Source: Galeopsis tetrahit (lineage: Eukaryota; Streptophyta; Magnoliopsida; Lamiales; Lamiaceae). From it: 64,000 nt of DNA. Below are positions 22,165 to 35,454 of the stretch, one piece after another. Location of the stretch: the NCBI GenBank assembly GCA_963675135.1, contig OY776129.1, forward strand, positions 11,604,201 to 11,668,200, written 5' to 3'. The notes beneath the pieces were generated by a model. The model did not search any database, was not told the origin of the DNA, and saw only the letters and a program-made list of their open reading frames with translations. Position 1 is the stretch's first letter, and each line of letters opens with the position of its first letter. The position numbers and the translations under genes are program-made.

Positions 22165-23221
22165 GGGCGCGGCTAAATGCACCCGAATTTTCTATGAGTA
22201 CACCCACCACATATTTTTTTAATCTTTCAAAACATGTGAAATGTCCCATATACTCCTAGGGTAAAATTTATGAAAAAAACGAAGATGAGTACACCCACCC
22301 GTTCTATTTCACAGAATTATCTCCCACCACCACCACCACCACCACCAACACAAACACTATTTTTCAACAAAAAAAACTCCAAAATTGCAACAAAAATAAA
22401 TTCAAAATACCAACTGTTCGAAAAAAATTTCAAAACAAACATGTTCGATTTTTTTTCCAAAACAAACTCAATATGTTCGAAATTTTTTCCAAAACAAACT
22501 CAATATGTTCGAAAAAAAATTCCAAAACAACTCAAATTTGTTCGAAAAAAAAAAGATCTAACATCTTGTTCGAAATTTTTCCCAAAACAAACACACATTG
22601 TTCGAAAAAAAATTCAAAAAAATTCAATATGTTCGAAAATAATTTTCGAACTTGTAAAAACCCTAATTTCCAAAACAAAAACAAAGTAAAAATTTCCTAC
22701 CTTGAAACTGAAACGCGGCGGCGGCGAACGCGCACACCTCCAGCGGCGGCGAACGCGCACACCTCCAACGGCAGCGGCAGCGAATGCGCACACCTCCAAC
22801 GGCGTTTGAAGGAGGAAGGGGAGGGGGTGCGACGGCGCCCTTGCGAAAGGCGAGGGAGGGTTCGCGACGGCGGCCGCGTCGCTTGGAGGAGGGGCGACGG
22901 CGGCCACATCGCTTGGTCTTCTCTTCAAACGGAGAGGTCGCGGCGGCGGAAGAAGCTTCAAACGGAGGGGTGAGGAGGTGGGCCGCCTGCGCAGTGGGCG
23001 GCGTGGGGCATGGGGCCGCCGCGACGAAGTGTAGTGGCGGTGCTGCAGAGAGAAATGGAGGTGGGTGTCTGAATATGAAAAGAAGAGAGAATGAAGGAGT
23101 TAGAGTTTTAATTGAGAGAGGGTAATTTTGGGATTTTCAGGTGGGTGTCCTCATCCATTTTGTGTGTGTTCTCATCGCGTGGGTGTCCTCATAGGATCTG
23201 TGTGTGCCTTTAACCGAGCCC
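22165..23221. mobile_element. MULE (Mutator-like), non-autonomous, family I copy 1
   Basis: 1057 bp with about 45-bp terminal inverted repeats (GGGCGCGGCTAAATGCAC; reversed right end GGGCTCGGTTAAAGGCAC, both leading to AGTACACCCACC-like blocks). Perfect 9-bp duplications AACAAAGTA lie at 22156-22164 and 23222-23230. Inside are a TTCGAAAAAAAATT minisatellite (22400-22660) and a GC-rich segment (22710-23060). The latter may be captured gene sequence, but no protein was recognised. There is no transposase. Confidence 0.92.
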
Positions 23222-23286
23222 AACAAAGTATTAGATGGATTGAATTGGGTCACCTTGGGCTCAAATTCAGATTTGAATTGTTGAAA

Positions 23287-24178
23287 GGCTGCGTTATACA
23301 CATATTAACCTATTGAGGACACTCACCAGAACCTTTTTTCATTTGATAGAACATGTAAAATCTCTCATATCTCATATACCCTAGTGTTAAAGTTTAAAAA
23401 AGAAGGGAAGATGAGTAACCCACTCATTCCATTTCACCATAATCATCCCCACCATCAAAATCAAAACAACCACCATCATTAAAAAAAATTCTACAAAAAA
23501 AAAAAAAAAAAATCTTAATAGACAAAAAATTAGAAAAATAAAATTTCGGAATCAACATTGTCCGAAAAAAAAAGACTTGTTCGAAAATTTTACATGAACA
23601 AGGTTAAGGTGTTTGAAATTTTTTCATGAACAAACTCAATATGTTCGAAAAAAATACATGAAAAACTTTCATTTGTCCGAAAAAAAAAATCGGACACAAT
23701 ATTTCGAGAAAAAATTGAATAAAGTAACAGGATTCGACAAAAAATTTCGAACAAATACCAAAAATTCAAAAAAAATAAAATTCAAAACCCTAATTTTTTG
23801 TTTGGATCTATAACAAAAATTCCCAAATCAACTTACCTTCGTATGACGTCGGCGACGAGAAGAGGGGGAGGGGGTGCAGCCGCGATGCAGATTTCTTTTT
23901 ATAGAGGACTGGAGGCCGACGCCGAGAGGAGGGTAGGGGAAGTCGGCGATGCTGCCGGCACAGCTGGGGAGGGGGAGGCCGACGCTGCTCGTGGGAGGGA
24001 AGGGGAGGGGGCGAAAATGGAGGTGGGTGTACTGAGTTTGAGAAATGAGGGAAGAATTTAGGGTTTTAATGGAGAAAAGTGTAATTTTGAAATTTTAGGT
24101 GGGTATCCTGAACTTACGGTGTGTGTACTCAGCCAGTGAGTGTCCTCAATAGGTTGGTGTGGGTGTATAATTGCGCCC
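23287..24178. mobile_element. MULE, non-autonomous, family I copy 2
   Basis: 892 bp. Ends are GGCTGCGTTATACACA and, reversed, GGGCGCAATTATACACC, both leading to AACCTATTGAGGACACTCAC. Perfect 9-bp duplications TTGTTGAAA lie at 23278-23286 and 24179-24187. Its architecture is like the neighbour at 22165 (TTCGAAAAA-type repeats, GC-rich core), and the two are only 65 bp apart. Non-coding. Confidence 0.92.
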
Positions 24179-24187
24179 TTGTTGAAA

Positions 24188-24678
24188 TTTAAATAGTAAG
24201 GTGTTGAAATAAATAGACCAATTTTCATTTTCTTTCTCGATCTTCCTTCAATTGACTTCACAAAATAATTGAGGCGTGTTTTGTTTCAAAAATCCTCATT
24301 TTTTTCTACGAATAAAGCAAATCACACTCTCTCCAAATCAAGTGCAATGAATCAATTTAATATAAATAATGAATGAGATTCTATGAATTTAAGCAAAATA
24401 AACCCATAAATTTTAAACAATTATCACACTAATAAAAAATGCATGGTCACTATTTTTTATATATTTAGTTTCAATTTTTATTATTAAAAAATTATACATA
24501 TAAATGTGATTTTTTTAAAGTAAGGTAGAATAAATAAATTAAAAGTTTAATAATTTTTTACTACTTACCAATAGAAAAATGGGATTTGTCATTTAATGAA
24601 TAAGGTCAATCTTGAAGTTGTGAGAAGACCAGGTTGTGGGCTGCCATTTAATTTTGATATATATATATATATACAGTA
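24188..24678. other. Intergenic DNA, no gene seen
   Basis: AT-rich sequence ending in a (TA)n run next to the Helitron insertion point. No feature was recognised. Confidence 0.5.
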
Positions 24679-27600
24679 CTAGTGTAAGACCCGCGTTTTA
24701 CGCGGGGTTAAAATATTTTTTTAATATATTTAATTTTAATTTATTAATTTCTTAAAATATACAATGTAAATTTCTTTATTCTATTAAAAGATAAAAGAAT
24801 AAAATGGTGTAGTAATATATATTAAATTATTTATATAAAAAATAGTAATAGAAAAAAGAATTATAAATTTATTTATAAAATAAATTAATATAATAAATTA
24901 CAAATTACGAAAAACCTTTTTTAAACAACAATTATTGTACGTTTACAAAATTTTCATTTGTCCACCTGTAACATGTTAACTAATAGAATAGAGTTAACAA
25001 ATAATTAAATTTAACAAACCACTTATAACTTAACATTATAATTGGGTTTTAACCACTTAATGAACATACTTAAGTGATATAAGTATATAATCGTTCAAAA
25101 TCTAAATTATCACTTAACTCGACTACTTGAATAGATTCGAAACATTGATTCAAATAAAATGAATAAACGCAAACTTTCCAAACAAAAAATTCGTTCAACA
25201 CTGTGGTCAAGGCACCATCTTCAAATCGACTAGGTTTTATTTCAATTCATTCATTTCAAAATTGACTCTTCATTTCTCCTATGCTTCAAATATCTGTGTA
25301 GAAACATGAAAGGTTCCTCTTTCAAAATAGTAAGCCCACGAAATTACTTTGCCAAAAAAAATTGTGTCAATTATTTTTTATGTGGCGTAATATGCCATTC
25401 GATTTGAAAGTAAATTGAAACATCAAAACGAAACCCTTTCAAAATCGAATAAAATAATATATACTCTAAAACCCCTAGTTTTATTCTTTTAAAATTGATC
25501 AACATAGCATCAAAATGTGACTGAAGATGAGCTTCAAAAAATTACAAATAGCATAGATATCAGACTAAAATTAAAAAATTATTGTAAGTTTCACTATTTT
25601 TTATATATTTTTTAATATTATTCTTTCGATTTTATTTTTATTTTATTTTTTGTATAGAAGAACTTATAAAGGTGTATTAGCAAAATTGGTTAAATTTTGA
25701 AAGTCCTAGTAACCTTTTTCTTTTATTTTTTTTTTAATATTATTTTTTTCGATTATTTTAATTTTTTTTTCTATAGAAGAACTTATAAAGGTTGTATACC
25801 AGAAAAAGTTGGTTAAATTTTAAATGCTCCAAATCGAACGAAAATGAAACAGAAAGTACACCAAAGAGTAATTTTAGATTAATATAGATATTGTTTAAAA
25901 AATATTTAAATTTATTCATTTTTTTAGCAATTGCATATTTCCTTAAACGTATTTTATGTTCTTGTTTCACAGAGTTTGAACCGCAAATGGCACAGGGGTG
26001 GAAATAGGTCGGGCCACCCGAGACAGGGGTCTACAACCTAGTTTATTAAGGGTCTTGTTAGACCTAGCCTATTTATAATATGAGTCGGGCTAAAACTTTT
26101 TAAAAAGTCAATTTAATTTAGTAGGTTAGACTTAAATTTTATATAAGGCCTTATGAACCGAACCGTCGGCCTATTTAAGATTATATATTATATTTATATA
26201 TATAATTTTAGTACTTGAGAAATCGTTATAATGTTTGTATTTAAACTTCTCATCGTTATAATGCATTTGTTTTGATCATGAATTTTATTTGTAACTTTAA
26301 ATATTGAACTGTGTTTCATATTGAACATATTTTTACATGCTTCTAAAAGACTCGTAGGTCTACCTATTTACTTAAAAGGCCAGATCAAGGCTATAAAAAA
26401 AAGTCTATCATAAATAACTTAGGTCCAATATTATAGATAATGACATGTGCTTAAAATAATTACTCAATAGTAAAAAATAATGAGATTTAATTGAACAAAT
26501 TATGGAAGACTTAAATTTAATGGCATATGTTAAAAATAAGTATTTAATAAATAAATATTAAATATCAATAAATATGAATGAACTAATGAAATTGAAATTC
26601 CTAAAATTTTGGAAATTCTTTGTGTATTTAAATACTTACACTAAAAAAATTGTGATTATTGAAAATATAAATTGAAAGATATGATGTATTTTTAATTAAT
26701 AAAACTAATATATGAATTAGACAAATTAAATGAAGTTAAAGAGATAAACGTATAGTATAAATATGTTGTAAATATTAATTATAATTAATTATATACATTA
26801 ATTAGAGAAAATTAATTTAAAATTATGAAAAAAAATATTTATGTATGATAACTTCAAAGGTACAATCAAGTTAATTGTATATAGCAAATTTTTAGTAAAA
26901 ATGGAGTATATTATTTCCATACAATTTATGTGATTGACCATATTTTCCAAAGATCTAGTTGCAACATAATAGATACATTTACTTGATTGTAGCCTAATAT
27001 TTTCCATAATTTTAGCAACCTAATAGATACATAATTTTACACCATACCTGCTCTTACAATATAGTTATAATCATAATTTTAGCAACGTAATAAATACATA
27101 ATTTTATATTAAATTTTGATTCACAATTCTATTAAATTTTTTATTGTAATTAAACTCTTCGAAATTCAGAGATTTAATTTTTAAAGAAAGACTTAATTTC
27201 CATTTTATATTTATATTATGGTTTTTTTTTACATAATTTATATTATGATTTAAATAATTAACTACATCTCTAAATGCATTTTTTATTTAAAAAAAAATTG
27301 AGAATAATTTTTCTAGTTAAGTGCTACTAAAAAAAATTAAATTATGCCTGTTGCATGGAACATGAGTAAGTTTCACTCATTTATGGAAATCAATTTTATT
27401 AATATAATTCACTAAATTATAGAATTAATGTCGTGATGGAATAGATAATCGTTTCATTACATTTTTCATATAAATAGGTAATCGTTTTAAATGTTTCATT
27501 ACATTTTCCGTATAAATAGGTAACTGTTTTAAATTTAATTATATTAACAATGTAATTAATTATATTTCTTCAAATTCAACATTAATTTAGGATGTAACTT

Positions 27601-30600
27601 ATATATTAAACTTTTTCGAGATGGTTGAATTGAAGAATTCAAATAATATTTAAAATCAATAATTATAAAATAATACTATTACATCAATTTCTTCAAACAT
27701 CGGTCGAAGCCACCGCCGCCACCCTGCAAGGAGTCGTCGACGTCGCTACAATAATTCCCGACACAACTGTTGCAATAATCCTTGAGAAGCAAATTACATT
27801 GAGATGTATAGTGATAAATTGAATATTTGCATGTCCAACCATTCTTAATGTTTCATTACAGTTACATCAATCTCCTCAAACATCATCAATGTCTCAATCT
27901 CTTCAAACATCAATGTCTCATATCTTGCTAAGATAGAAATTCTTCACGTCGAAGCCACTGTCACCCATGCAAGGAGTCGTCGACGCCGCTGCAATAATTC
28001 CCGACACAACTGTTGCAATAATCCTTGAGAAGCAAATTACATTGAGATGTATATGGTAATAAATTGAATATTTGTATCTCCAAGAATTCTTAATGTTACA
28101 TTACAGTTGTACAACTTATAAATAAGTAGAAATTACACGTGAATGTTACATTATAGATATGTAACATAAAAAGAAAATAGGTTAGGGGAATATTACAAAC
28201 ATACTTTAAAAAAAACATGGAATTTCACATGAATGCTTGATTTGCATAACTTAAACCATAAACCTATGAATGCTTGATTTGCAGAACTTAAACCCTAAAC
28301 CTAAATGTCTGATCCACAACCTAAAAAGAAAATGGACTTGAAAAATGTTTAAGGAGAAATTGAGTGAATTGAGAAAAATGAAAGGGATAAGCACCTATTA
28401 TATAGGGGATTGAATTAAGATCAACGGTTAAGATTAAATGTTTAAATGAACGGTGAAGATTAAAGTAAAAAAATGAAATGAGTGAGAGTGAAGGATTTTT
28501 GAAATGAAAGGATTTAGAGGAGAGACGTTAAAGTAGAGTGTGTGTGGTTGTACATAATTTTAGCAATGTAATAAATACATAATTTTATATTAAATTTTAA
28601 TTCACAATTCTATTAAATTTTTTATTGTAATTAAACTCTTCGAAATTCAGAGACTTAATTTTTAAAGAAAGACTTAATTTCCATTTTATATTTATATTAT
28701 GGTTTTTTTTTTTTTTTTTGACAGAATTTATATTATGGTTTAAATAATTAACTACATCTCTAAATGCATTTTTGATTTAAAAACAAATTGAAAATAATTT
28801 TTCTAGTTAAGTGCTACGAAAAAAAATTAAATTATGTCTGTTGCATGGAGCATGAGTAAGTTTCACTCATTTATGGAAATCAATTTTATTAATATAATTC
28901 ATTATATTATAGAATTAATGTCGTGATGGAATAGATAACCGTTTCATTACATTTTCCATATAAATAGGTAATCATTTTAAATGTTTCATTACATTTTCCG
29001 TATAAATAGGTAACTGTTTTAAATTTAATTATATTAACAATGTAATTAATTATATCTCTTCAAATTCAACATTAATTTAGGATGTAACTTATATATTAAA
29101 CTTTTTCGAGATGGTTGAATTGAAGAATTCAAATAATATTTAAAATCAATAATTATAAAATAATACTATTACATCAATTTCTTCAAACATCGGTCGAAGC
29201 CACCGCCACCGCCTTGCAAGGAGTCGTCGACGTCGCTACAATAATTCCCGACACAACTGTTGCAATAATCCTTGAGAAGCAAATTACATTGAGATGTATA
29301 GTGATAAATTGAATATTTGCATGTCCAACAATTCTTAATGTTTCATTACAGTTACATCAATCTCCTCAAACATCATCAATGTCTCAATCTCTTCAAACAT
29401 CAATGTCTCATATCTTGTTAAGATAGAAATTCTTCACGTCGAAACCACTGCCGCCCATGCACCCATGCAAGGAGTCGTCGACGCCGTTGCAATAATTCCC
29501 GACACAACTGTTGCAATAATCCTTGAGAAGCAAATTACATTGAGATGTATATGGTGATAAATTGAATATTTGTATCTCCGAGAATTCTTAATGTTTCATT
29601 ACAGTTACATCAATCTCCTCAAACATCATCAATGTCTCAATCTCTTCAAACATCAATGTCTCATATCTTGCTAAGATAGAAATTCTTCACGTCGAAGCCA
29701 CTGTCACCCATGCAAGGAGTCGTCGACGCCGCTGCAATAATTCCCGACACAACTGTTGCAATAATCCTTGAGAAGCAAATTACATTGAGATGTATATGGT
29801 GATAAATTGAATATTTGTATCTCCAAGAATTCTTAATGTTACATTACAGTTGTACAACTTATAAATAAGTAGAAATTACACGTGAATGTTACATTATAGA
29901 TATGTAACATAAAAAGAAAATAGGTTAGGGGAATATTACATACATACTTTAATGGGATTTCACATGAATGTTTGATTTGCATAACTTAAACCCTAAACGT
30001 ATGAATGCTTGATTTGCAGAACTTAAACCCTAAACCTAAATGTCTGATCTAAAACCTAAAAAGAAAATGGACTTGAAAAATGTTTAAGGAGAAATTGAGT
30101 GAATTGAGAAAAATGAAAGAGATAAGCACCTATTATATAGGGGATTGAATTAAGATCAACGGTTAAGATTAAATGTTTAAATGAACGGTGAAGATTAAAG
30201 CAAAAAAATGAAATGAGTGAGAGTGAAGGATTTTTGAAATGAAAGGATTTAGAGGAGAGATGTTGAAGTAGAGTGTTTGTGGTTGTACATAATTTTTACC
30301 AACATAATAAATACATAATTTTATATTAAATTTTGATTCACAATTCTATTAAATTTTTTATTGTAATTAAACTCTTCGAAATTCAGAGACTTAATTTTTA
30401 AAGAAAGACTTAATTTCAATTTTATATTTATATTATGGTTTTTTTTTTTTTTTTGACAGAATTTATATTATGGTTTAAATAATTAACTACATCTCTAAAT
30501 GCATTTTTTATTTAAAAACAAATTGAGAATAATTTTTCTAGTTAAGTGCTACGAAAAAAAATTAAATTATGTCTGTTGCATGGAACATGAGTAAGTTTCA

Positions 30601-31824
30601 CTCATTTATGGAAATCAATTTTATTAATATAATTCACTAAATTATAGAATTAATGTCGTGATGGAATAGATAACTGTTTCATTACATTTTCCATATAAAT
30701 AGGTAATCGTTTTAAATGTTTCCTTACATTTTCCGTATAAATAGGTAACTGTTTTAAATTTAATTATATTAACAATGTAATTAATTATATTTCTTCAAAT
30801 TCAACATTAATTTAGGATGTAACTTATATATTAAACTTTTTGAGATGGTTGAATTGAAGAATTCAAATAATATTTAAAATCAATAATTATAAAATAATAC
30901 TATTACATCAATTTCTTCAAACATCGGTCGAAGCCACCGCCGCCGCCTTGCAAGGAGTCGTCGACGTCGCTACAATAATTCCCGACACAATTGTTGCAAT
31001 AATCCTTGAGAAGCAAATTACATTGAGATGTATAGTGATAAATTGAATATTTGCATGTCCAGCAATTCTTAATGTTTCATTACAGTTACATCAATCTCCT
31101 CAAACATCATCAATGTCTCAATCTCTTCAAACATCAATGTCTCATATCTTGTTAAGATATAAATTCTTCACGTCGAAGCCACTGCCGCCCATGCACCCAT
31201 GCAAGGAGTCGTCGACGCCGTTGCAATAATTCCCGACACAACTGTTGCAATATATAATCCTTGAGAAGCAAATTACATTGAGATGTATATGGTGATAAAT
31301 TGAATATTTGTATCTCCGAGAATTCTTAATGTTACATTACAGTTGTACAACTTATAAATAAGTAGAAATTACACGTGAATGTTACATTATAGATATGTAA
31401 CATAAAAAGAAAATAGGTTTGGGGAATATTACATACATACTTTAAAAAAAACATGGAATTTCACATGAATGCTTGATTTGCCTAACTTAAACCCTAAACC
31501 TATGAATGCTTGATTTGCAGAACTTAAACCCTAAACCTAAATGTCTGATCTACAACCTAAAAAGAAAATGGACTTGAAAAATGTTTAAGGAGAAATTGAG
31601 TGAATTGAGAAAAATGAAAGAGATAAGCACCTATTATATAGGGGATTGAATTAAGATCAACGGTTAAGATTAAATGTTTAAATGAACGGTGAAGATTAAA
31701 GCAAAAAAATGAAATGAGTTAGAGTGAAGGATTTTTGAAATGAAAGGATTTAGAGGAGAGAGGTTGAAGTAGAGTGTGTGTGGTTGTGACATGTGTCATT
31801 CAAGGAGTTTGCAAATATATAGTA
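24679..31824 (-). mobile_element. Helitron A (non-autonomous), minus strand
   Basis: The 3' end on the minus strand is a perfect hairpin CCCGCGTAAAACGCGGG, a short spacer, then CTAG (24679-24682), next to host T on that strand (plus-strand A at 24678). The 5' end reads TACTATATATTTGC, where TC is expected, ending at 31824 against the next Helitron. About 7.1 kb. No Rep or helicase was recognised. The 5' half is a triplicated segment (27072-31789). 24716-27060 is AT-rich with an isolated hAT-like left end (CAGGGGTGGAAATAGG) at about 25993. Confidence 0.82.
27072..31789. repeat. Three tandem 1.5-1.7-kb repeats with nested 245-bp subrepeats
   Basis: Units begin at about 27072, 28553 and 30287. 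Each opens with ATAATTTTA then AATAAATACATAATTTTA, and each ends with a GAGTGAAGGATTTTTGAAAT then TAGAGTGTGTGTGG-like block. Inside, a roughly 245-bp subrepeat (marker AAGGAGTCGTCGACG, then CCCGACACAACTGTTGCAAT) occurs twice in unit 1, three times in unit 2 and twice in unit 3. The last unit runs directly into the Helitron 5' end. Units are nearly identical, which points to recent amplification. No reading frame is conserved across units. Confidence 0.9.
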
Positions 31825-32149
31825 CTAGTGTAAGACCCGCGTTTTACGCGGGATTGAAATAAATTTATAATATAGAATATATTTTAAATTTAATTTACTA
31901 ATTAAAAAAATAATCTTTAAAACATGTATAAATTTATTATTCTATTAAAAGCTAAAATATTACATCACACATTTATATATATATTTATAAAAAAAGAGAA
32001 TTAAAATTTTATTTATAAAAGAAATTAATATACAAAATTACCAATTGCGAAAAACTTTATTATAGATAACATTTGTTGTACGTTTACATGTTGTACGTTT
32101 ATATATTTTTTCATTTGAATATATCTAGGTAAAAAAATTCAATCCACTC

Positions 32150-32900
32150 TTATTCCTGACTCTTGACTCTAAAGGACGCCATATACAATTGTATGTGTGT
32201 GATCACATTTTATGGAAGGTAGACCATGGAAAGAGACTGACCTTTACTTTTATTTATCATCATTGTAAAAGACAATAGAATGAGAAATTTACTCCTTCGA
32301 AACTTTACAGGAGTCGTGCCATTTGAAACACTGATGTTATTATCAAGATAAAAACTCTACTATCAACATTTCTTCCAAAAAGAATTTGTACTTCAATGAT
32401 GTGATATTCAAGCTTGGTAATAATCAGTCTAGTTCTATTAAACAAACCAGACTTCTGATCAATGTTCCTAATAAGCATTATATAACACCTATCTTCAGAA
32501 CCAATTGATAAGTTGATAGACCAGATCACTTAAGAGAATTGAGAAAGACAATGGAAAAACTTGTCTCATACTACCAGGTTTATACTCTGATGGACAAACA
32601 TTGTTTGAACTAAAACATTCTCTTGTATCACGAAATATCATCGTCAACACTGTCTCGTTAATACTTTCAACTTATTTATGTGTTGAATCAAGTATAACTC
32701 AACCCTCAAAATACTTTTTTGTACCAAAGTTATCAGAGACAGAAAGATGAATATTTTCAACTAAAACAACTACTGGATCACGTACATCTAAAATCAAATT
32801 CTCTTTAGGAATATCAATATTTGCAAAATACACATCACTGTCTCCAATATCCACATGCATTCCCAACTTTCAAAATTCAATTATCTCGTGAGGTGTATTG
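32150..32900 (-). pseudogene. Helitron Pif1-like helicase, C-terminal remnant
   Basis: On the minus strand, broken pieces match the C-terminal half of the RepHel helicase. They are YFEG.VILDSTHK.VESINE (about 32650-32720), then YIMLIRNIDQKSGLFNRTRL (about 32400-32470), then FRRSKFLILLSFTMMINKSK and GQSLSMVYLP, and last HIQLYMASFRV (about 32160-32190). INKSKGQS and the last block are helicase motifs V and VI. There are stops (for example within STHK.VE and after VYLP) and frame changes. Position and strand fit: this end of RepHel lies nearest the Helitron 3' terminus. The Rep nuclease is gone, so this is a decayed descendant of an autonomous Helitron. Confidence 0.82.
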
Positions 32901-33853
32901 TTACCATTAGAATTTTTAATTTGTAACCTTGCAATGTATATAATATTATATAATTACAGAAAATACATTTGATGGTATATACTTTGATTATAAAGAATCG
33001 AAAATTATAATTATATTTGTAAGTTGTGTTCTTAAGTTTTTTTCGTTATAGTTGTCTATTCAAATTTAAATTGATTGATATTTTAATTTTTATTCCCGTA
33101 ACTAATCTCAATCTATAGTCTATACACTTAAAATATAGTAATAGAAGATTAATCTTATTTATTATAATCGTAATCCTTAAATCAAGGTAAGATGGTCTTT
33201 CTTCAATCCAATTCTAACGCATGGAATTCATAATATTTATAATTTGGAAAAACTTTTAAATTATATGTTATAAAAAAATATTACGCAAAAAAGAATAATT
33301 ATTTATTTATATTATGCTGTAATAATTAAGCGTGTTGATAAGCCTATAATTATTATTCTTAAATCATTTCTCTATTATTATTATGATTTGCATTAATTAA
33401 TTTCTTATTTTATTCTTCTTTATATACACATATTGTATATTTTCATGAATATATGCATGATTCTCCATCCTGCATATATATATATATATCCTAATTTTCA
33501 CAATAAGGAATAAAAGTACTCACACATATACATATATAATACATATATATCCTAAATTCCTAATTGAATTAAACATGTTTTAAAATTGAATACCATCTAG
33601 ATTCATGGCAATTATAACAAATTAATGAATGTTTAATAATTATAATTATAACAAATATTAAATAAAAAACTAATAGTAATATGAGAATAATTTATAAGGA
33701 ATGTCTTCATTCACGTGAATGCTAATAGTTAAATACCTTAATTAAATTCTAATTAATACTACCTTAAATGTTAATATATTAAATCCTAAAAATATCTTAA
33801 ATTTAATAGTTGAAAAATTAATATTTCAGTTAAGCGTCTGAAAATATAAAAGT
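32901..33853. other. AT-rich Helitron interior, no gene seen
   Basis: AT-rich DNA with (TA)n and ATACATATAT runs. No coding similarity was recognised. Confidence 0.5.
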
Positions 33854-35454
33854 TGTTGGTCCTGAAAGGAGTATATAACAAGTGTATGGGGGGAATACAC
33901 TTGTATGCAAATCTTTTTCAAATTTTGATCAAACCAGAGTTCAGCAAGATTGTCTTGGACAACTCTGCTGAAGATGTATAACTTTTCAAAGATAACCAAG
34001 CTACTAAGTACTATTGAGTACTTAGTTGAATGGCTATCTAAGTTAGTTATAAGTGCGGAATTAGTGGTTGGCCCTTTAGTTTAAACTCCTTTTAAATTCT
34101 GAAATCACTCACTCAATCAATCCAGTTTTCGGGGAACTTGTTCAAATTGGTTTTGCACGGTCTTTGAATGTTTGTCCTTTGAAAGATCAGTTTTGTGTGC
34201 AGTGCTGAGTGTATGAAAGTACTTTGAAAGTAAATCAACACAAGAGTTTATATTGGTTCAGAGACTCAAGCTCCTACATCCACTTTCCCTGATTTAACAT
34301 GATAATTCCTTCACTCTTGGAATTAACTTGTTTTATAATGCCAAGGTGCACTTGATCAAGAACACCACTCCTTGGTGAATTGATCCCTAGGATGTCTAGA
34401 GTCCTAGTACCCTCTTCTCAACTCAGAACTGAACTGTTCTTCTCTCAACAGTCAGCTTCTACCACTTCTATTATTACAACCTTCTCACTTTCTCACTTGA
34501 AAGATGTAAGGGTTGAAGTAAGGTTCCAACTAATGAGATATCCTTTACAATGAAGATCAGTGTATAAGGATTAGGATATCTCTCTAAGCTTTGTATGGAT
34601 ATACAATGAGGTTCAGCTTAGAAGAAGTGTATGAAGACTAATGTAGTCTCTTTGTAAGCTTGAAAGCACTTTGATTTGTAGGATAGTTGGATATTCTTGT
34701 CAAGGTTGAGGTCTGTTGAGGTGCTTTCAAATGGCCTTCACACTTCTGTATTTATAGACAAATGAAGGATTTGCCCGTTGGAGAGGCAGCCCCAAATGTC
34801 CATAAATGTCTTCTTTTAGTTCTTCAACTTAGAAGACAGATTCTTGATAGTGACATGTCCTCATTTGGGAAATAAACGGTTGTATAGACTTTGTCTTCAT
34901 TCTGCAGCACTCTTCACAATGTCTGACTTCAAGATTCACTTGTTCAAACATGGACATGGCTTCTGAAGGTTGGTTCTATGATAAGGACAACATTCCTTAT
35001 CAGTAGACAACTCTCCTTATCACTATCAGCAGACTTTGCTTATCAGCATAGTTGGCTTGCTCTTTTCAGATGACTTGGCTCTTTCCCTTCGCTTCTCTTG
35101 GATGTGATCTTAGCATGATACTTTGAAGATCTTTAGAGTATAGTTGTCTTGAACTCTTCAGCATAGTTGATCCTTAAACTTCAGAAGACTTGTTCTGGTT
35201 GAACTTTGCTGAGATAACTCTGCTGAACATTTCTTCAGCATAGCCTTGAGGGGACTTGTTCTTGATAGACTTCAAAGCATATGTTCCCCCTCAAATTGTG
35301 CATCTATTCAACTAAGAGCTGCCTAACATTTCAGCTTCTCATCTAGCCTTATGTTATATGTTCTAACATTCTTAGAACATAATCATTTTTTACTTAGGCA
35401 TGTCTCAAGGGGTTTTGGTATTGAATCAAAACATATCTCATTTTATTCCCAACA
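33854..35454 (-). repeat. Solo LTR, probably copia-type, inside Helitron B
   Basis: A 1601-bp segment bounded by TGTTGG and CCAACA, less AT-rich than its surroundings. On the minus strand it begins TGTTGGGAATAAAATGAG. It has a TATAAATA box (34749-34756 reversed) about 700 bp in and ends CTTTCAGGACCAACA, the form of a single LTR in minus orientation. No gag-pol lies on either side, so it is a solo LTR from recombination between LTRs. Flanking 5-mers AAAGT and ATAGC match poorly, so the duplication is decayed or the edges are off by a base or two. Confidence 0.65.
34749..34756 (-). promoter_or_regulatory. TATA box in the solo LTR
   Basis: TATAAATA on the minus strand, preceded there by GTC and followed by CAGAAGTG. 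It sets the orientation of the solo LTR. Confidence 0.5.

Noticed and set aside
22614..22973. Several overlapping GC-rich frames of 60-160 codons on both strands
   Set aside because: Open in many frames because of GC-rich composition; no motif, splice or family match.
25993..26450. hAT element beginning CAGGGGTGGAAATAGG
   Set aside because: A matching right end and 8-bp duplication were not found, so it is at most a truncated copy; noted in the Helitron A entry only.
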